DNA of 64,000 bases from Paenibacillus andongensis (GCF_025369935.1 NZ_CP104467.1:383501-447500); one strand, 5' to 3'; positions 1 through 6,252 are shown, numbered from the stretch's first letter. Program-made: numbers and translations. The notes: generated from the letters alone by a model not told the origin.

Positions 1-1
1 A

Positions 2-616
2 GGCGCACTTTCCTTCGGGTTAATATTGGCTTTGGTGAGTGCCAGCGCAGCGATGAATGCGATCGTCATTGCTGTTAACAAAGCTTACGGGCTGCCGGAG
101 CGCAAAAGCTTCATACACTCGCGTTTTCTCGCTGTGATGCTAACGCTGGGCATGCTCATTGTCATCGCTTCAGCACTGCTGCTCAGCGTGTTTGGCCATT
201 GGATTGGGGATTGGACGCTTGCCCACATTCCGATATCAACGAAACATGTGGCTTTGTGGAATAACCTGCGCTGGATTGTGAACTTTATCATCATATTTGT
301 GGTTTTCATCGGCATCTACTATATAGCGCCTAATACATGTCTGACCTGCAAAAGCGTCCTTCCTGGAGCGATTTTCGCGGCAGTTGGGTGGCAATTAACA
401 TCCTTCGGCTTCTCCTTCTATGTCAACAATTTCACCAACTACAGCGCCACTTATGGCAGTGTCGGGGGAATCATCGTGCTCATGACGTGGTTCTATATTT
501 CGGCGCTCATCATTATCATCGGCGGTGAAATTAATGCGATTAGGCATGTGAAGAATCAGATTCATAGGGTGCCATTAGATAAAAAGGATACGACAACGAA
601 TAAAAACCGAATCTGA
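2..616 (+). CDS. yihY: YihY/BrkB family membrane protein, C-terminal part (partial)
   Basis: The reading frame is open to the left edge, so this is the last 204 codons of a longer gene; the TTG at 26 is only an internal codon. The product shows several strongly hydrophobic segments and the family-typical C-terminal block with PGAIFA, GWQLTSFGFSFYV and YGSVGGIIVLMTWFYIS, followed by a short charged cytoplasmic tail. These match the YihY/virulence factor BrkB family of multi-pass inner-membrane proteins, often mislabelled ribonuclease BN; the molecular function is not established. A hairpin terminator overlaps the stop codon, so the gene ends its transcript. Family assignment is secure; function is unknown. 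Confidence 0.9.
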   Translation, partial: GALSFGLILALVSASAAMNAIVIAVNKAYGLPERKSFIHSRFLAVMLTLGMLIVIASALLLSVFGHWIGDWTLAHIPISTKHVALWNNLRWIVNFIIIFVVFIGIYYIAPNTCLTCKSVLPGAIFAAVGWQLTSFGFSFYVNNFTNYSATYGSVGGIIVLMTWFYISALIIIIGGEINAIRHVKNQIHRVPLDKKDTTTNKNRI

Positions 617-640
617 TTGATGGTCAGAGACGGTTTTTTG
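602..640 (+). terminator. Rho-independent terminator overlapping the yihY stop
   Basis: Arms AAAAACCG and CGGTTTTTT enclose inner arms TCTGA/TCAGA, ending in a T run. The stop codon (614-616) lies within the ascending side. Confidence 0.7.
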
Positions 641-672
641 TTCTTGTATAGGGAATTAAGATTTTCGTTATC

Positions 673-704
673 TGTGGATAAATTGTGGATAAAATTGTGG
701 ATAA
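673..704 (-). promoter_or_regulatory. Cluster of three perfect DnaA boxes
   Basis: TGTGGATAA occurs at 673-681, 684-692 and 696-704; read on the minus strand each is the DnaA box consensus TTATCCACA. The three sit in the same orientation with 11 and 12 bp spacing, close to one helical turn. DnaA box clusters of this kind occur at oriC and at regulatory or titration sites elsewhere. No dnaA, dnaN or AT-rich unwinding element accompanies them here, so a DnaA-binding or titration site, or a relic of an origin-proximal region, is likelier than an active origin. Confidence 0.65.
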
Positions 705-822
705 GTGATTTGTCACCCGCAGGGTGAGTTTGTTCTTTGGGCGCGGAAGAAAAAACCTCGACTGGATGAAATTGATTGGATTACATTCAATGATGTCTCA
801 TGACATCGGCGATTCTCGGTTT

Positions 823-995
823 ATGCATATACAGATATTAACCGTAGGGAAATGAAGGAGCGCTATCTCGTGAACGGGATAGCGGAGTATGTGAAGCGCC
901 TTGGGCCGTATGCCTAGGTGCTGATGCGGCTGGTGCTGGTGGAGCAGATTTATCACGCGATGCGGATAAATCGCGGGGAACCGTATCACAAGTGA
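823..995 (+). pseudogene. rlmH: rlmH remnant (23S rRNA pseudouridine-1915 N3-methyltransferase) with large internal deletion
   Basis: ATG at 823 opens MHIQILTVGK, the typical RlmH N-terminus; after a one-base loss at about 852 the next frame continues LKERYLVNGIAEYVKRL and GPYA to 914. A TAG follows, then 918-995 reads VLMRLVLVEQIYHAMRINRG and EPYHK-stop, the typical RlmH C-terminus. The family is about 159 residues long, so roughly 100 central codons, including most of the SAM-binding knot, are missing. Intact RlmH methylates 23S rRNA at helix 69. The remnant cannot be active; a functional copy should be elsewhere. Its 3' end (978-995) equals the place where SCC elements insert in staphylococci and is repeated at 3901 and 6114. 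Confidence 0.88.
978..995 (+). repeat. rlmH 3'-end direct repeat, copy 1 (attL-like)
   Basis: GAACCGTATCACAAGTGA, the last codons of rlmH plus stop. In staphylococci the equivalent sequence is the attB core used by Ccr serine recombinases. It is immediately followed by CGCAAATTT, a possible left inverted repeat of a first cassette. Copies 2 and 3 are at 3901-3918 (17 of 18 identical) and 6114-6131 (15 of 18). Confidence 0.65.
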
Positions 996-1053
996 CGCAA
1001 ATTTTTAGGAGAGCTCTAAGCGGGGAGCTCGATAGGGAAAGTGAGATATAGCC

Positions 1054-1689
1054 TTATTTATTCGTGTAAGAAGCGAAAGAACCTGCTAGAATTGCGCCCA
1101 TAACCGTAGCGACAATATAAACCCACATATAGTCGTATGTTCCCGAGACAATAGCCGGCGCAGTGATCGAGCTGGATTCATTGAAGCACCGCTGATCGGT
1201 CCGGCGAACAAAGCCTCTAAGCCGACCATCCCTCCGATTGCTATACCAGCAACCCTTTTACAGTTTCTCCATGAACTATTGATAGCGGAATGACCAGCAT
1301 AAGAGCGAGAGAAAGAAAGAATTCCAACATAAATGATTGCTCCCATGACCGCTTGGAAGCGTAGCTCCTAGATGAGCGATGTTCCCGAACAACCCAAGCA
1401 ATACGGAACTTGCCAATATCGCGCCAGCTATTTGCGTACTAAGATACCCAATTGTCGTTATAGCGTCGATATCACCGCATATCAAGAAAACAACCATAAC
1501 CGCCGGATTAAAGTGAGCCCCTGAAATATGACCAACTGCATAAATTAGAACTACCACAATGAGGCCAAATGTTATTGCGATGCTGATGTGTGGAATAAGA
1601 TCTGTCAAGCTATTGACCATAACCGCACCTGTCCCCGTAAATACCAACATGAATATTCCGATAAATTCAGCTAATAAGCATCTCTGCAT
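1054..1689 (-). pseudogene. Aquaporin/MIP family channel, frameshifted
   Basis: From ATG at 1689 the first frame encodes LLAEFIGIFMLVFTGTGAVM and the first pore motif HFNPAV, up to about HLGATLP. It then shifts: another frame holds MGAIIYVGILSFS, then GIAIGGMVGLEALFAGPISG and the second pore motif SMNPARSL, and a third carries VSGTYDYMWVYIVATVMG to a TAA at 1054-1056. Both NPA half-motifs and the overall length fit an AqpZ-like water or small-solute channel, but at least three frame changes break it. A few could be sequencing errors, yet their number and the decayed neighbourhood favour a true pseudogene. Confidence 0.85.
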
Positions 1690-1819
1690 AACTATGTTAA
1701 TAAACTCCGCTTTTTAATAGGACATCTAAACGTATTCTTTTTAGTTAAGGCCCCTAAAAACCGAATGCGAAACGTTCCTAGACTACTGAATGGGGAAGGT
1801 CCTCAATGAAAATGATTCC

Positions 1820-2236
1820 TTAGCTTTTCGAAATCGCTTCGCCTAATTGTTCGTTGGTCAACGCTTGACCACCAATGCCCCATGCTCCATCGACTGCATG
1901 AATAACGTTGATCCAGATGTGCTCTTTCGGTAAATTTCCACCTGACATTTCATGAATGATGTCGGTCGCTTCTGCGAAAAACCCCTGTTGAATTTCTCGG
2001 GTATTAAATGCTATCGACGGCGTTTTCCATTCAATAAAAGCGACAGGCGCTTCTTTCGAACCAGAGAATGTATGCTCTTGCGAAATGATATGAATGGAGC
2101 CGACAATGTTTGGTGTCATGACCTTGTTACCGCTAAGCCCATGCCATTTTAGCATGGTGTCACTTAGACGCGAGAACGCTAGTTTCTCGGTTCCTTGGGG
2201 TAAAACACCTTCTGTAAGAGTAAGAGTAAGAGGCAT
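1820..2236 (-). CDS. Tautomerase family protein
   Basis: A 138-residue protein beginning Met-Pro-Leu-Thr-Leu. In the 4-oxalocrotonate tautomerase/MIF superfamily the initiator Met is removed and Pro1 acts as the catalytic base; that proline is present as residue 2. The length is about twice that of the short 4-OT subunits, so a fused two-unit fold, as in longer tautomerases, is likely; the C-terminal half has NLPKEHIWINVIHAVDGAWG. The start at 2236 has an AAAGGAGA ribosome site eight bases upstream. The gene lies directly downstream of the 5S/spacer relic, from which it may have gained its promoter. The substrate is unknown. Confidence 0.8.
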   Translation of the reverse strand: MPLTLTLTEGVLPQGTEKLAFSRLSDTMLKWHGLSGNKVMTPNIVGSIHIISQEHTFSGSKEAPVAFIEWKTPSIAFNTREIQQGFFAEATDIIHEMSGGNLPKEHIWINVIHAVDGAWGIGGQALTNEQLGEAISKS

Positions 2237-2269
2237 GCACGTACATCTCCTTTGGATTCTGTTATCGGA

Positions 2270-2438
2270 ACTGTTTCGCTATTCGGTTTTCAAGGAACAA
2301 AGATGAGTTCTAGAGGACCCGCGTGGCAACGTCCTAATCTCCCAGAACCTTGCGGTTCAAGTACCATTGGCGATGGAGGGCTTAACGGTCGTGTTCGGGA
2401 TGGGTACGCGTGTGACCCCTCCGCTGTTGTCACCAAAC
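2270..2438 (-). rRNA. rrf: 5S rRNA copy (2322-2438) plus rRNA spacer remnant, probably non-functional
   Basis: Read on the minus strand, 2438-2322 begins TTTGGTGACAACAGCGGAGG and contains the conserved 5S blocks CCCATCCCGAACACGACCG, TTAAGCCCTCC, AATGGTACTTG and GGGAGATTAGGACGTTGCC, about 117 nt in all. Helix I carries an A-C mismatch (GTGACAAC against GTTGCCAC), suggesting drift. Beyond its 3' end, 2312-2270 reads CTTTGTTCCTTGAAAACCG then AATAGCGAAACAG, the kind of spacer that normally precedes 23S rRNA in Bacilli. No 16S or 23S is nearby. Best explanation: a fragment of an rrn operon captured in this accessory region. Confidence 0.8.
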
Positions 2439-2471
2439 GGATCGCTAGAAATTCTCTTGTTACTTAAATTT

Positions 2472-2548
2472 TGGAGTGTTCACTCCACTATTTGTGAACT
2501 CATCATAACGTTACGATTCTGGATTGTCAACTCCACTTTTGGTATACT
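2472..2548 (+). promoter_or_regulatory. tetR promoter with two operator-like palindromes
   Basis: TGGAGTG-TT-CACTCCA (2472-2487) is a perfect 7-bp-arm palindrome; TGGATTGTCAACTCCA (2520-2535) is a related imperfect copy. An extended -10, TGGTATACT (2540-2548), lies so close to the ATG at 2555 that the transcript would be essentially leaderless. The second palindrome covers the -35 region, which fits autorepression by the TetR protein encoded just downstream. Confidence 0.6.
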
Positions 2549-2554
2549 ACAAGT

Positions 2555-3184
2555 ATGGAAAACTTAATTGATATCAAAAAGCAAGAGCAACGGCTGACGA
2601 AAAAGGGAAAAGAGACACGAGCGCGTATCGTCGCCGCCGCCGCCAAACTGATGTTTGAGCGAGGTGTTGCCGGTACAAGCGTGGAAGACGTTCAGGGGGA
2701 GGCGAAGGTAAGCGCCTCTCAGCTATATCATTATTTCAAGGAAAAGCGAGAGCTCGTTCTGGCGGTCATTGTGTATCAGACCGAGTGTGTACTGGATGCC
2801 CAGGAGCCTTTACTGAGCCATCTGGACAGTATGGAGGCGCTGCGAACTTGGCGGGATGCGATCGTACAAGTTCAGATTGAACGGCAATGTCAGGGGGGGT
2901 GTTCCATCGGCTCGCTTGCCAGCGAGCTGGCAGATACGGAACCGGAGGCTCGTACCGAACTCGCGTCCGGATTTGTACAGTGGGAGCACTCCATTAGACG
3001 AGGACTTCGCGCAATGCATGAGCGCGGCGAGCTGAGAGCCGATGGTGATCCGGACGGCCTCGCGCTTGCGCTGCTGACCGCCCTTCAGGGCGGCCTTCTT
3101 CTTACGAAGGTCCGCAGGGAGACGAGTCCACTCGAAGCGGGATTGGACGCCATGCTCGCGCACATCCGCTCGTTCATTGTCTGA
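2555..3184 (+). CDS. TetR/AcrR family transcriptional regulator
   Basis: A 209-residue protein. Residues about 18-65 form the TetR helix-turn-helix domain (TRARIVAAAAKLMFERGV ... VSASQLYHYFKEKRELV); the rest is the variable ligand-binding domain, with GCSIGSLASELAD typical of the TetR_C_6-like subgroup that often controls efflux or redox genes. There is no Shine-Dalgarno before ATG 2555, and the extended -10 ends seven bases upstream, pointing to leaderless translation. Palindromes TGGAGTG-TT-CACTCCA and a variant upstream suggest autoregulation. No obvious target gene remains next to it; the broken membrane-protein gene downstream may have been one. Confidence 0.85.
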   Translation: MENLIDIKKQEQRLTKKGKETRARIVAAAAKLMFERGVAGTSVEDVQGEAKVSASQLYHYFKEKRELVLAVIVYQTECVLDAQEPLLSHLDSMEALRTWRDAIVQVQIERQCQGGCSIGSLASELADTEPEARTELASGFVQWEHSIRRGLRAMHERGELRADGDPDGLALALLTALQGGLLLTKVRRETSPLEAGLDAMLAHIRSFIV

Positions 3185-3326
3185 AGTGCCGCCAGTAAAT
3201 GCGGCGGATATGCTAAGGTGTATTGCAAATCCATCGACTGCGACGGATTAGACTGACTGCAGAATAACATAGGCTTGTTTCGGTCGCTGCAATCTCCGCA
3301 TAAAATAGCCTAAAAAAGGCTGCGCT

Positions 3327-3790
3327 ATGAAAAGTAAATTGGCATTTTCGACATTGTTTATCACCGTCTTGCTGTTTGGTGTGCATCACCACCCACATCT
3401 TTTGCTTTAATTCAAGAACCAAACGGCCTCTCCCTAACTAGCTTTTGAATTCCTTTTCATATCGCTGCTAATATTTTTCTCGTTATTGCATTAGTACTCA
3501 ATTGGCAGAATCGAATACGGAGAAATTAAGTTTTGGTTGTACTGGCAATTTATCTGGTTATACGGGTAGCCACTTTTGCTTATTTTGCTCCTGAGATTAT
3601 CGCTTTTGAGAACACACCTGCACAAGGGCTTTATTCTCAGGAACTTGAAGCTCGTGCTGAACGATGGACCATCCGCAGCTGGTTCCGAACGATTGGTGAA
3701 ACCGGAATTAATATTCTGCTTTTACTAGCCATCATTCAACCAGGAAAAGAGATAAGCATGCGGCATAAAAAGAACAACTGGAATCTATGA
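3327..3790 (+). pseudogene. Decayed small membrane protein gene
   Basis: ATG at 3327 opens MKSKLAFSTLFITVLLFGV, a hydrophobic N-terminus that ends at a TAA after 27 codons. From about 3463 another open stretch reads ANIFLVIALVLNWQNRIRRN, meets an in-frame TAA at 3527-3529, and continues LVVLAIYLVIRVATFAYFAP to 3790. Together these look like the beginning and end of one four-helix membrane protein of roughly 150 residues (DUF1772/anthrone-oxygenase-like in general character), with the middle deleted and a nonsense mutation. Joining the two parts is an inference; each fragment is seen directly. The gene follows tetR in the same direction and may once have been its target. Confidence 0.5.
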
Positions 3791-3853
3791 AAGCCATGCC
3801 CAGCTAATTGCTCAGCGATTGTAAATGGTGAACTGTTTCGGCCATTCGAAGAG

Positions 3854-3883
3854 GGTACCCAAATGGGTACCTTTAAATTTCGC
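3854..3883 (+). other. Palindrome and IR-like end of cassette remnant 1
   Basis: GGTACCC-AAAT-GGGTACC followed by TTTAAATTT forms a compact hairpin with a T-rich tail, 18 bases ahead of rlmH-end repeat copy 2. It could be a weak terminator or part of the terminal structure of the cassette. The remaining bases 3791-4089 hold no gene I can support, only a small hairpin GTATTCT/AGAATAC at about 3999-4018. Confidence 0.35.
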
Positions 3884-3900
3884 TTTATGGATGATACGCT

Positions 3901-3918
3901 GAACCGTACCACAAGTGA
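3901..3918 (+). repeat. rlmH 3'-end direct repeat, copy 2 (internal junction)
   Basis: GAACCGTACCACAAGTGA, one mismatch from copy 1 and also followed by CG. Preceded by GATACGCT, which is near-complementary in the inverted sense to the repeat core CCGTATC, as in attR sites of staphylococcal cassettes. Followed at once by CGGCGAAAAAC (3919-3929), whose inverted partner GTTTTCGCCG lies at 6088-6097 before copy 3. Confidence 0.6.
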
Positions 3919-4089
3919 CGGCGAAAAACTTTGGGGTGTGAACTACACCACAAAGAGTGGACCGAAAAGAAGACGCTACAAACTGTTCTGATGAAATGGT
4001 ATTCTTGTGACAGAATACGGAGAGAGCGAGTGATGGTTGATGATTATTAAAAAAAGGGAAAGGGTGAGCGACTCACAATAGAGGAGGTA

Positions 4090-4158
4090 ATGGTTTTATA
4101 CAACAATATAGAACTAATGGACATTCAAGCTGAAGTTCTATATGTTCAAGGTCATTAA
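4090..4158 (+). CDS. 22-codon ORF with strong ribosome site ahead of the AraC gene
   Basis: GAGGAGG ends three bases before ATG 4090, the best Shine-Dalgarno in this region. It drives a 22-codon frame with the product MVLYNNIELMDIQAEVLYVQ-GH, closing 16 bases before the preferred AraC start. The peptide resembles the first residues of some GNAT acetyltransferases (MDIQAEVLYV), so it may be a truncated gene start. It could equally serve as a leader ORF coupling translation to the regulator. Neither role can be shown from sequence alone. Confidence 0.35.
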   Translation: MVLYNNIELMDIQAEVLYVQGH

Positions 4159-4174
4159 CGGGGGTGTGAAAACG

Positions 4175-5143
4175 ATGGGGATTACCGACTTTCATCAGAA
4201 CTTTAATCTTGTCTTCGATGGGCTCCAATTATACAGACAGACGGGTAACCGAACAGAACGGATGAAGCTTCATTCACAGATGGGGGAGGGCTCCATTCAT
4301 CGCTTAGTGCCCCGTGCAGATCTAGGGATGGCGATCGCTGAGTTTAAGCTGCACAACAATCAAACGGTGGATCTTCACACAGAAACGGCTATGGTTGAAC
4401 TGAGCTGCTGCTTACAAGGTACAAGAGAAGTCCATGTCTCCGGTGTTCAATATCAGGTGACCCCTGGAAGCTATGCTCTTCAATTTGCCAATCCTGCAAG
4501 GTCTAGTATGCATTTTGGCAGTGATCAAGCTTTTCACGTGCTAAGCATCGGTATTCCCATCTCAACATTTCATCATTTTATGGAGGATGTTGGCGGCGCG
4601 CGATCGGTCGACTTCCACCGAATCATCGGGGGGCAGTCCTATCGTATGTTCCAGGAAACCATGGATCCAGTGGCGGTCGTCCTTCTCAAGAAGATGTTGG
4701 ATTCTGCCAGAGGGCAGGGTACGCGAAATCTTGAGATAGAGTGCGGAATACTAGAACTGATGTCCCGTGCCTTCCGTACCTTCTTATTAAACGATAAGCC
4801 GGTATCGACCAAGCTGTCCAAGACCGATAGGGCAAAAATCGAACAAGCAAAAGAAATTGTTTTGGCAAGGATGGCAGCACCCCCTTCACTGATAGAACTA
4901 TCCCGTTTGATTGGCTTGAATGACTACAAATTAAAAATGGGCTTTAAAGAAATAAACGGCACAACGGTGTTCGGTTACCTGAGGGATCAGCGTCTGGAGA
5001 AAGCGTATCGTCTGTTGGAGAAGGGCAACACCAGCGTGCTTGAGGTGTCTTATGCGGTGGGTTATTCGAATCCCAGCTATTTCGCGGAAGCTTTTCGGGA
5101 AAAATACGGCGTCAACCCCGGCGCATTCGTTCGGCGTTCGTGA
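4175..5143 (+). CDS. AraC family transcriptional regulator
   Basis: About 322 residues. The C-terminal 100 residues carry two helix-turn-helix units (PPSLIELSRLIGLNDYKLKM and VLEVSYAVGYSNPSYFAEAF) ending KYGVNPGAFVRRS, the AraC/XylS signature. The N-terminal 200 residues form a sensing domain like that of PchR-type regulators. ATG 4175 is preferred because GGGGGTG stands seven bases upstream; ATG 4142 lacks a ribosome site. A strong terminator follows the stop, so it is transcribed apart from the peroxiredoxin-like gene downstream. The regulated genes are unknown; the downstream gene is the nearest candidate. Confidence 0.85.
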   Translation: MGITDFHQNFNLVFDGLQLYRQTGNRTERMKLHSQMGEGSIHRLVPRADLGMAIAEFKLHNNQTVDLHTETAMVELSCCLQGTREVHVSGVQYQVTPGSYALQFANPARSSMHFGSDQAFHVLSIGIPISTFHHFMEDVGGARSVDFHRIIGGQSYRMFQETMDPVAVVLLKKMLDSARGQGTRNLEIECGILELMSRAFRTFLLNDKPVSTKLSKTDRAKIEQAKEIVLARMAAPPSLIELSRLIGLNDYKLKMGFKEINGTTVFGYLRDQRLEKAYRLLEKGNTSVLEVSYAVGYSNPSYFAEAFREKYGVNPGAFVRRS

Positions 5144-5158
5144 AGCTCTCTTCTCAAT

Positions 5159-5179
5159 CACTCTTCGGAGTGTTTTTTT
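5159..5179 (+). terminator. Terminator after the AraC gene
   Basis: CACTC-TTCG-GAGTG with a seven-base T run, a stable UUCG-type tetraloop hairpin. Confidence 0.9.
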
Positions 5180-5291
5180 GTATGTGATAATGCGATGCTC
5201 CCGCTAACCAGCAATAGGCTCCGTCTACAGGTAGAGGCTGGGTGAAGAGCATGGTACGTTTGTTGCATATCAGGGATGGGAGAGATGAGAG

Positions 5292-5951
5292 ATGGCAAAT
5301 TCACAAAATCCGAAATTGAAAGACGAACTGGAAGCTATGACGAAACATGGAATAGAAGTTCTCCCTAAGGAGGTCATAGAGGCCTTCGAGCAATCGATCC
5401 AAGGGCTCCGGGACTCAGGCATCGCCAAGGGTTTGGTAGTAGGGGCAAAGGCTCCTGATTTCACCTTGGATAATCAGACGGGGAAATCCATTACCTTATC
5501 TGAGGAAAATGCGAAGGGACCCGTCATCCTCACCTTCTATCGCGGAGAATGGTGCCCGTTTTGCAATTTGGAGTTAAGAGCGTATCAGCGAATTATGGAC
5601 AGCATTCACGAAGCCGATGCACAACTGTTGGCTATTAGTCCCCAAACTCCAGACCACTCATTGAACTTTCAGGAGAAGAATGAGTTAAGCTTTCACGTTT
5701 TGAGTGATTTGCGCAATCAGATAGCAGAGAAGTATCAGCTCATATTTAAGCTCCCGGACAATCTGCATGAAATCTACCGATCGCTCGGTTTCGCCTTGGA
5801 AGAATTTAACGGTAATGATTCCTGGGAACTTCCTGTACCTGCAACTTATGTCATTGATAAGCAGGGGATTATCCGTATGGCAAGCGTGAACCCCGATTAC
5901 AGAACACGGATGGAGCCTGTTGAAGTATTGAACTTTCTCCGTTCCTTGTAG
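5292..5951 (+). CDS. Peroxiredoxin-like thiol protein (AhpC/TSA/redoxin fold)
   Basis: A 219-residue cytoplasmic protein with a thioredoxin-fold redoxin domain from about residue 50. The active-site loop reads FYRGEWCPFCNLEL, giving a Cys88-Pro-Phe-Cys91 pair, as in the 'peroxiredoxin-like' group related to AhpC/TSA. A helical 45-residue N-terminal extension (ELEAMTKHGIEVLPKEVIEA) precedes the domain and is seen in this subgroup. Likely role: thiol-dependent reduction of peroxides. It stands alone between terminators and the third rlmH-end repeat, downstream of an AraC regulator. The start at 5292 has a purine-rich GGGAGAGATGAG upstream. Confidence 0.85.
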   Translation: MANSQNPKLKDELEAMTKHGIEVLPKEVIEAFEQSIQGLRDSGIAKGLVVGAKAPDFTLDNQTGKSITLSEENAKGPVILTFYRGEWCPFCNLELRAYQRIMDSIHEADAQLLAISPQTPDHSLNFQEKNELSFHVLSDLRNQIAEKYQLIFKLPDNLHEIYRSLGFALEEFNGNDSWELPVPATYVIDKQGIIRMASVNPDYRTRMEPVEVLNFLRSL

Positions 5952-5975
5952 CAGTGGGTATTATAGGCACGCTTC

Positions 5976-5992
5976 GGGGGGGGGGGGGGGGG
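5976..5992 (+). repeat. Homopolymer of 17 G residues
   Basis: Seventeen consecutive Gs lie 25 bases after the peroxiredoxin-like stop codon, in non-coding DNA. Such tracts are prone to slippage in replication and sequencing; the exact length should not be trusted from one assembly. Confidence 0.9.
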
Positions 5993-6042
5993 AGGAAAGC
6001 GGCACTTAAGTCGCCTTCAATCCGAAAAATAGGTTATCTAAA

Positions 6043-6105
6043 GGGTCTATAAGAAGGGAGGAGCCTGCTGCAGCAGGTTTCTTCTTTGTTTTCGCCGATA
6101 GACCC
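6043..6105 (+). other. Nested inverted repeats at the end of cassette remnant 2
   Basis: Outer arms GGGTCTAT (6043-6050) and ATAGACCC (6098-6105), middle arms AAGAAG (6051-6056) and CTTCTT (6081-6086), and an inner perfect palindrome CCTGCTGCAGCAGG (6064-6077). It could act as a transcription terminator for the peroxiredoxin-like gene, as a recombination-site structure next to rlmH-end copy 3, or both. The IR element GTTTTCGCCG lies inside it. Confidence 0.5.
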
Positions 6106-6113
6106 GTTAAGCT

Positions 6114-6131
6114 GAACCGTATCACAAATAG
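6114..6131 (+). repeat. rlmH 3'-end direct repeat, copy 3 (attR-like)
   Basis: GAACCGTATCACAAATAG, preceded by GCT as in copy 2 and 16 bases after the inverted-repeat element GTTTTCGCCG. It matches 15 of 18 bases of copy 1 and is the right edge of the repeat-bounded region. Confidence 0.6.
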
Positions 6132-6198
6132 TGGTAAAGCAGAAAATAGAAATAGTCGTGGGCGTGAGTGAATTGAAGAGCTTAATTTGGATAACGAA

Positions 6199-6230
6199 AT
6201 GATAGGGATAGCCGTTGTTCTCCCTATCAT
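6199..6230 (-). terminator. Hairpin downstream of the SRPBCC gene
   Basis: Perfect 10-bp arms ATGATAGGGA and TCCCTATCAT around a 12-base loop, followed on the minus strand by a short T-rich stretch. Positioned 23 bases past the SRPBCC stop. Confidence 0.55.
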
Positions 6231-6252
6231 CTGATTTATCTCTTTTCTCGTC

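Larger units (their letters stand above)
996..3918 (+). mobile_element. Putative SCC-like cassette remnant 1
   Basis: Bounded by rlmH-3'-end repeats at 978 and 3901. The right boundary reads TGATACGCTGAACCGTACC, in which GATACGC stands before the repeat just as in staphylococcal attR junctions, and AAATTTCGC at 3875-3883 is an imperfect inverted match to GCAAATTT beside copy 1. Contents are an aquaporin pseudogene, a tautomerase, a 5S rRNA/spacer relic, a TetR regulator and a broken membrane-protein gene. No ccr recombinase is present, so if this is a cassette it has lost mobility. The boundaries are seen in the sequence; the cassette interpretation is inferred. Confidence 0.45.
3919..6131 (+). 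mobile_element. Putative SCC-like cassette remnant 2
   Basis: Bounded by rlmH-end repeats at 3901 and 6114 and by inner inverted repeats CGGCGAAAAAC (3919-3929) and GTTTTCGCCG (6088-6097), identical apart from one A. The arrangement (repeat, IR, cargo, IR, 16-base gap, repeat) parallels the attL/attR layout of SCC elements. Cargo is an AraC regulator and a peroxiredoxin-like gene, each apparently intact. No recombinase gene is present. The direct and inverted repeats are observed; the mobile origin is inferred. Confidence 0.5.

Noticed and set aside
673..704. The DnaA boxes as an active replication origin
   Set aside because: No dnaA/dnaN, no AT-rich unwinding element and no other boxes nearby; a binding or relic site is more likely.
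2252..2567. Two plus-strand ORFs of about 66-71 codons
   Set aside because: They lie across the minus-strand 5S rRNA copy and tetR promoter; the sequence is explained by rRNA and operators, and there are no ribosome sites.
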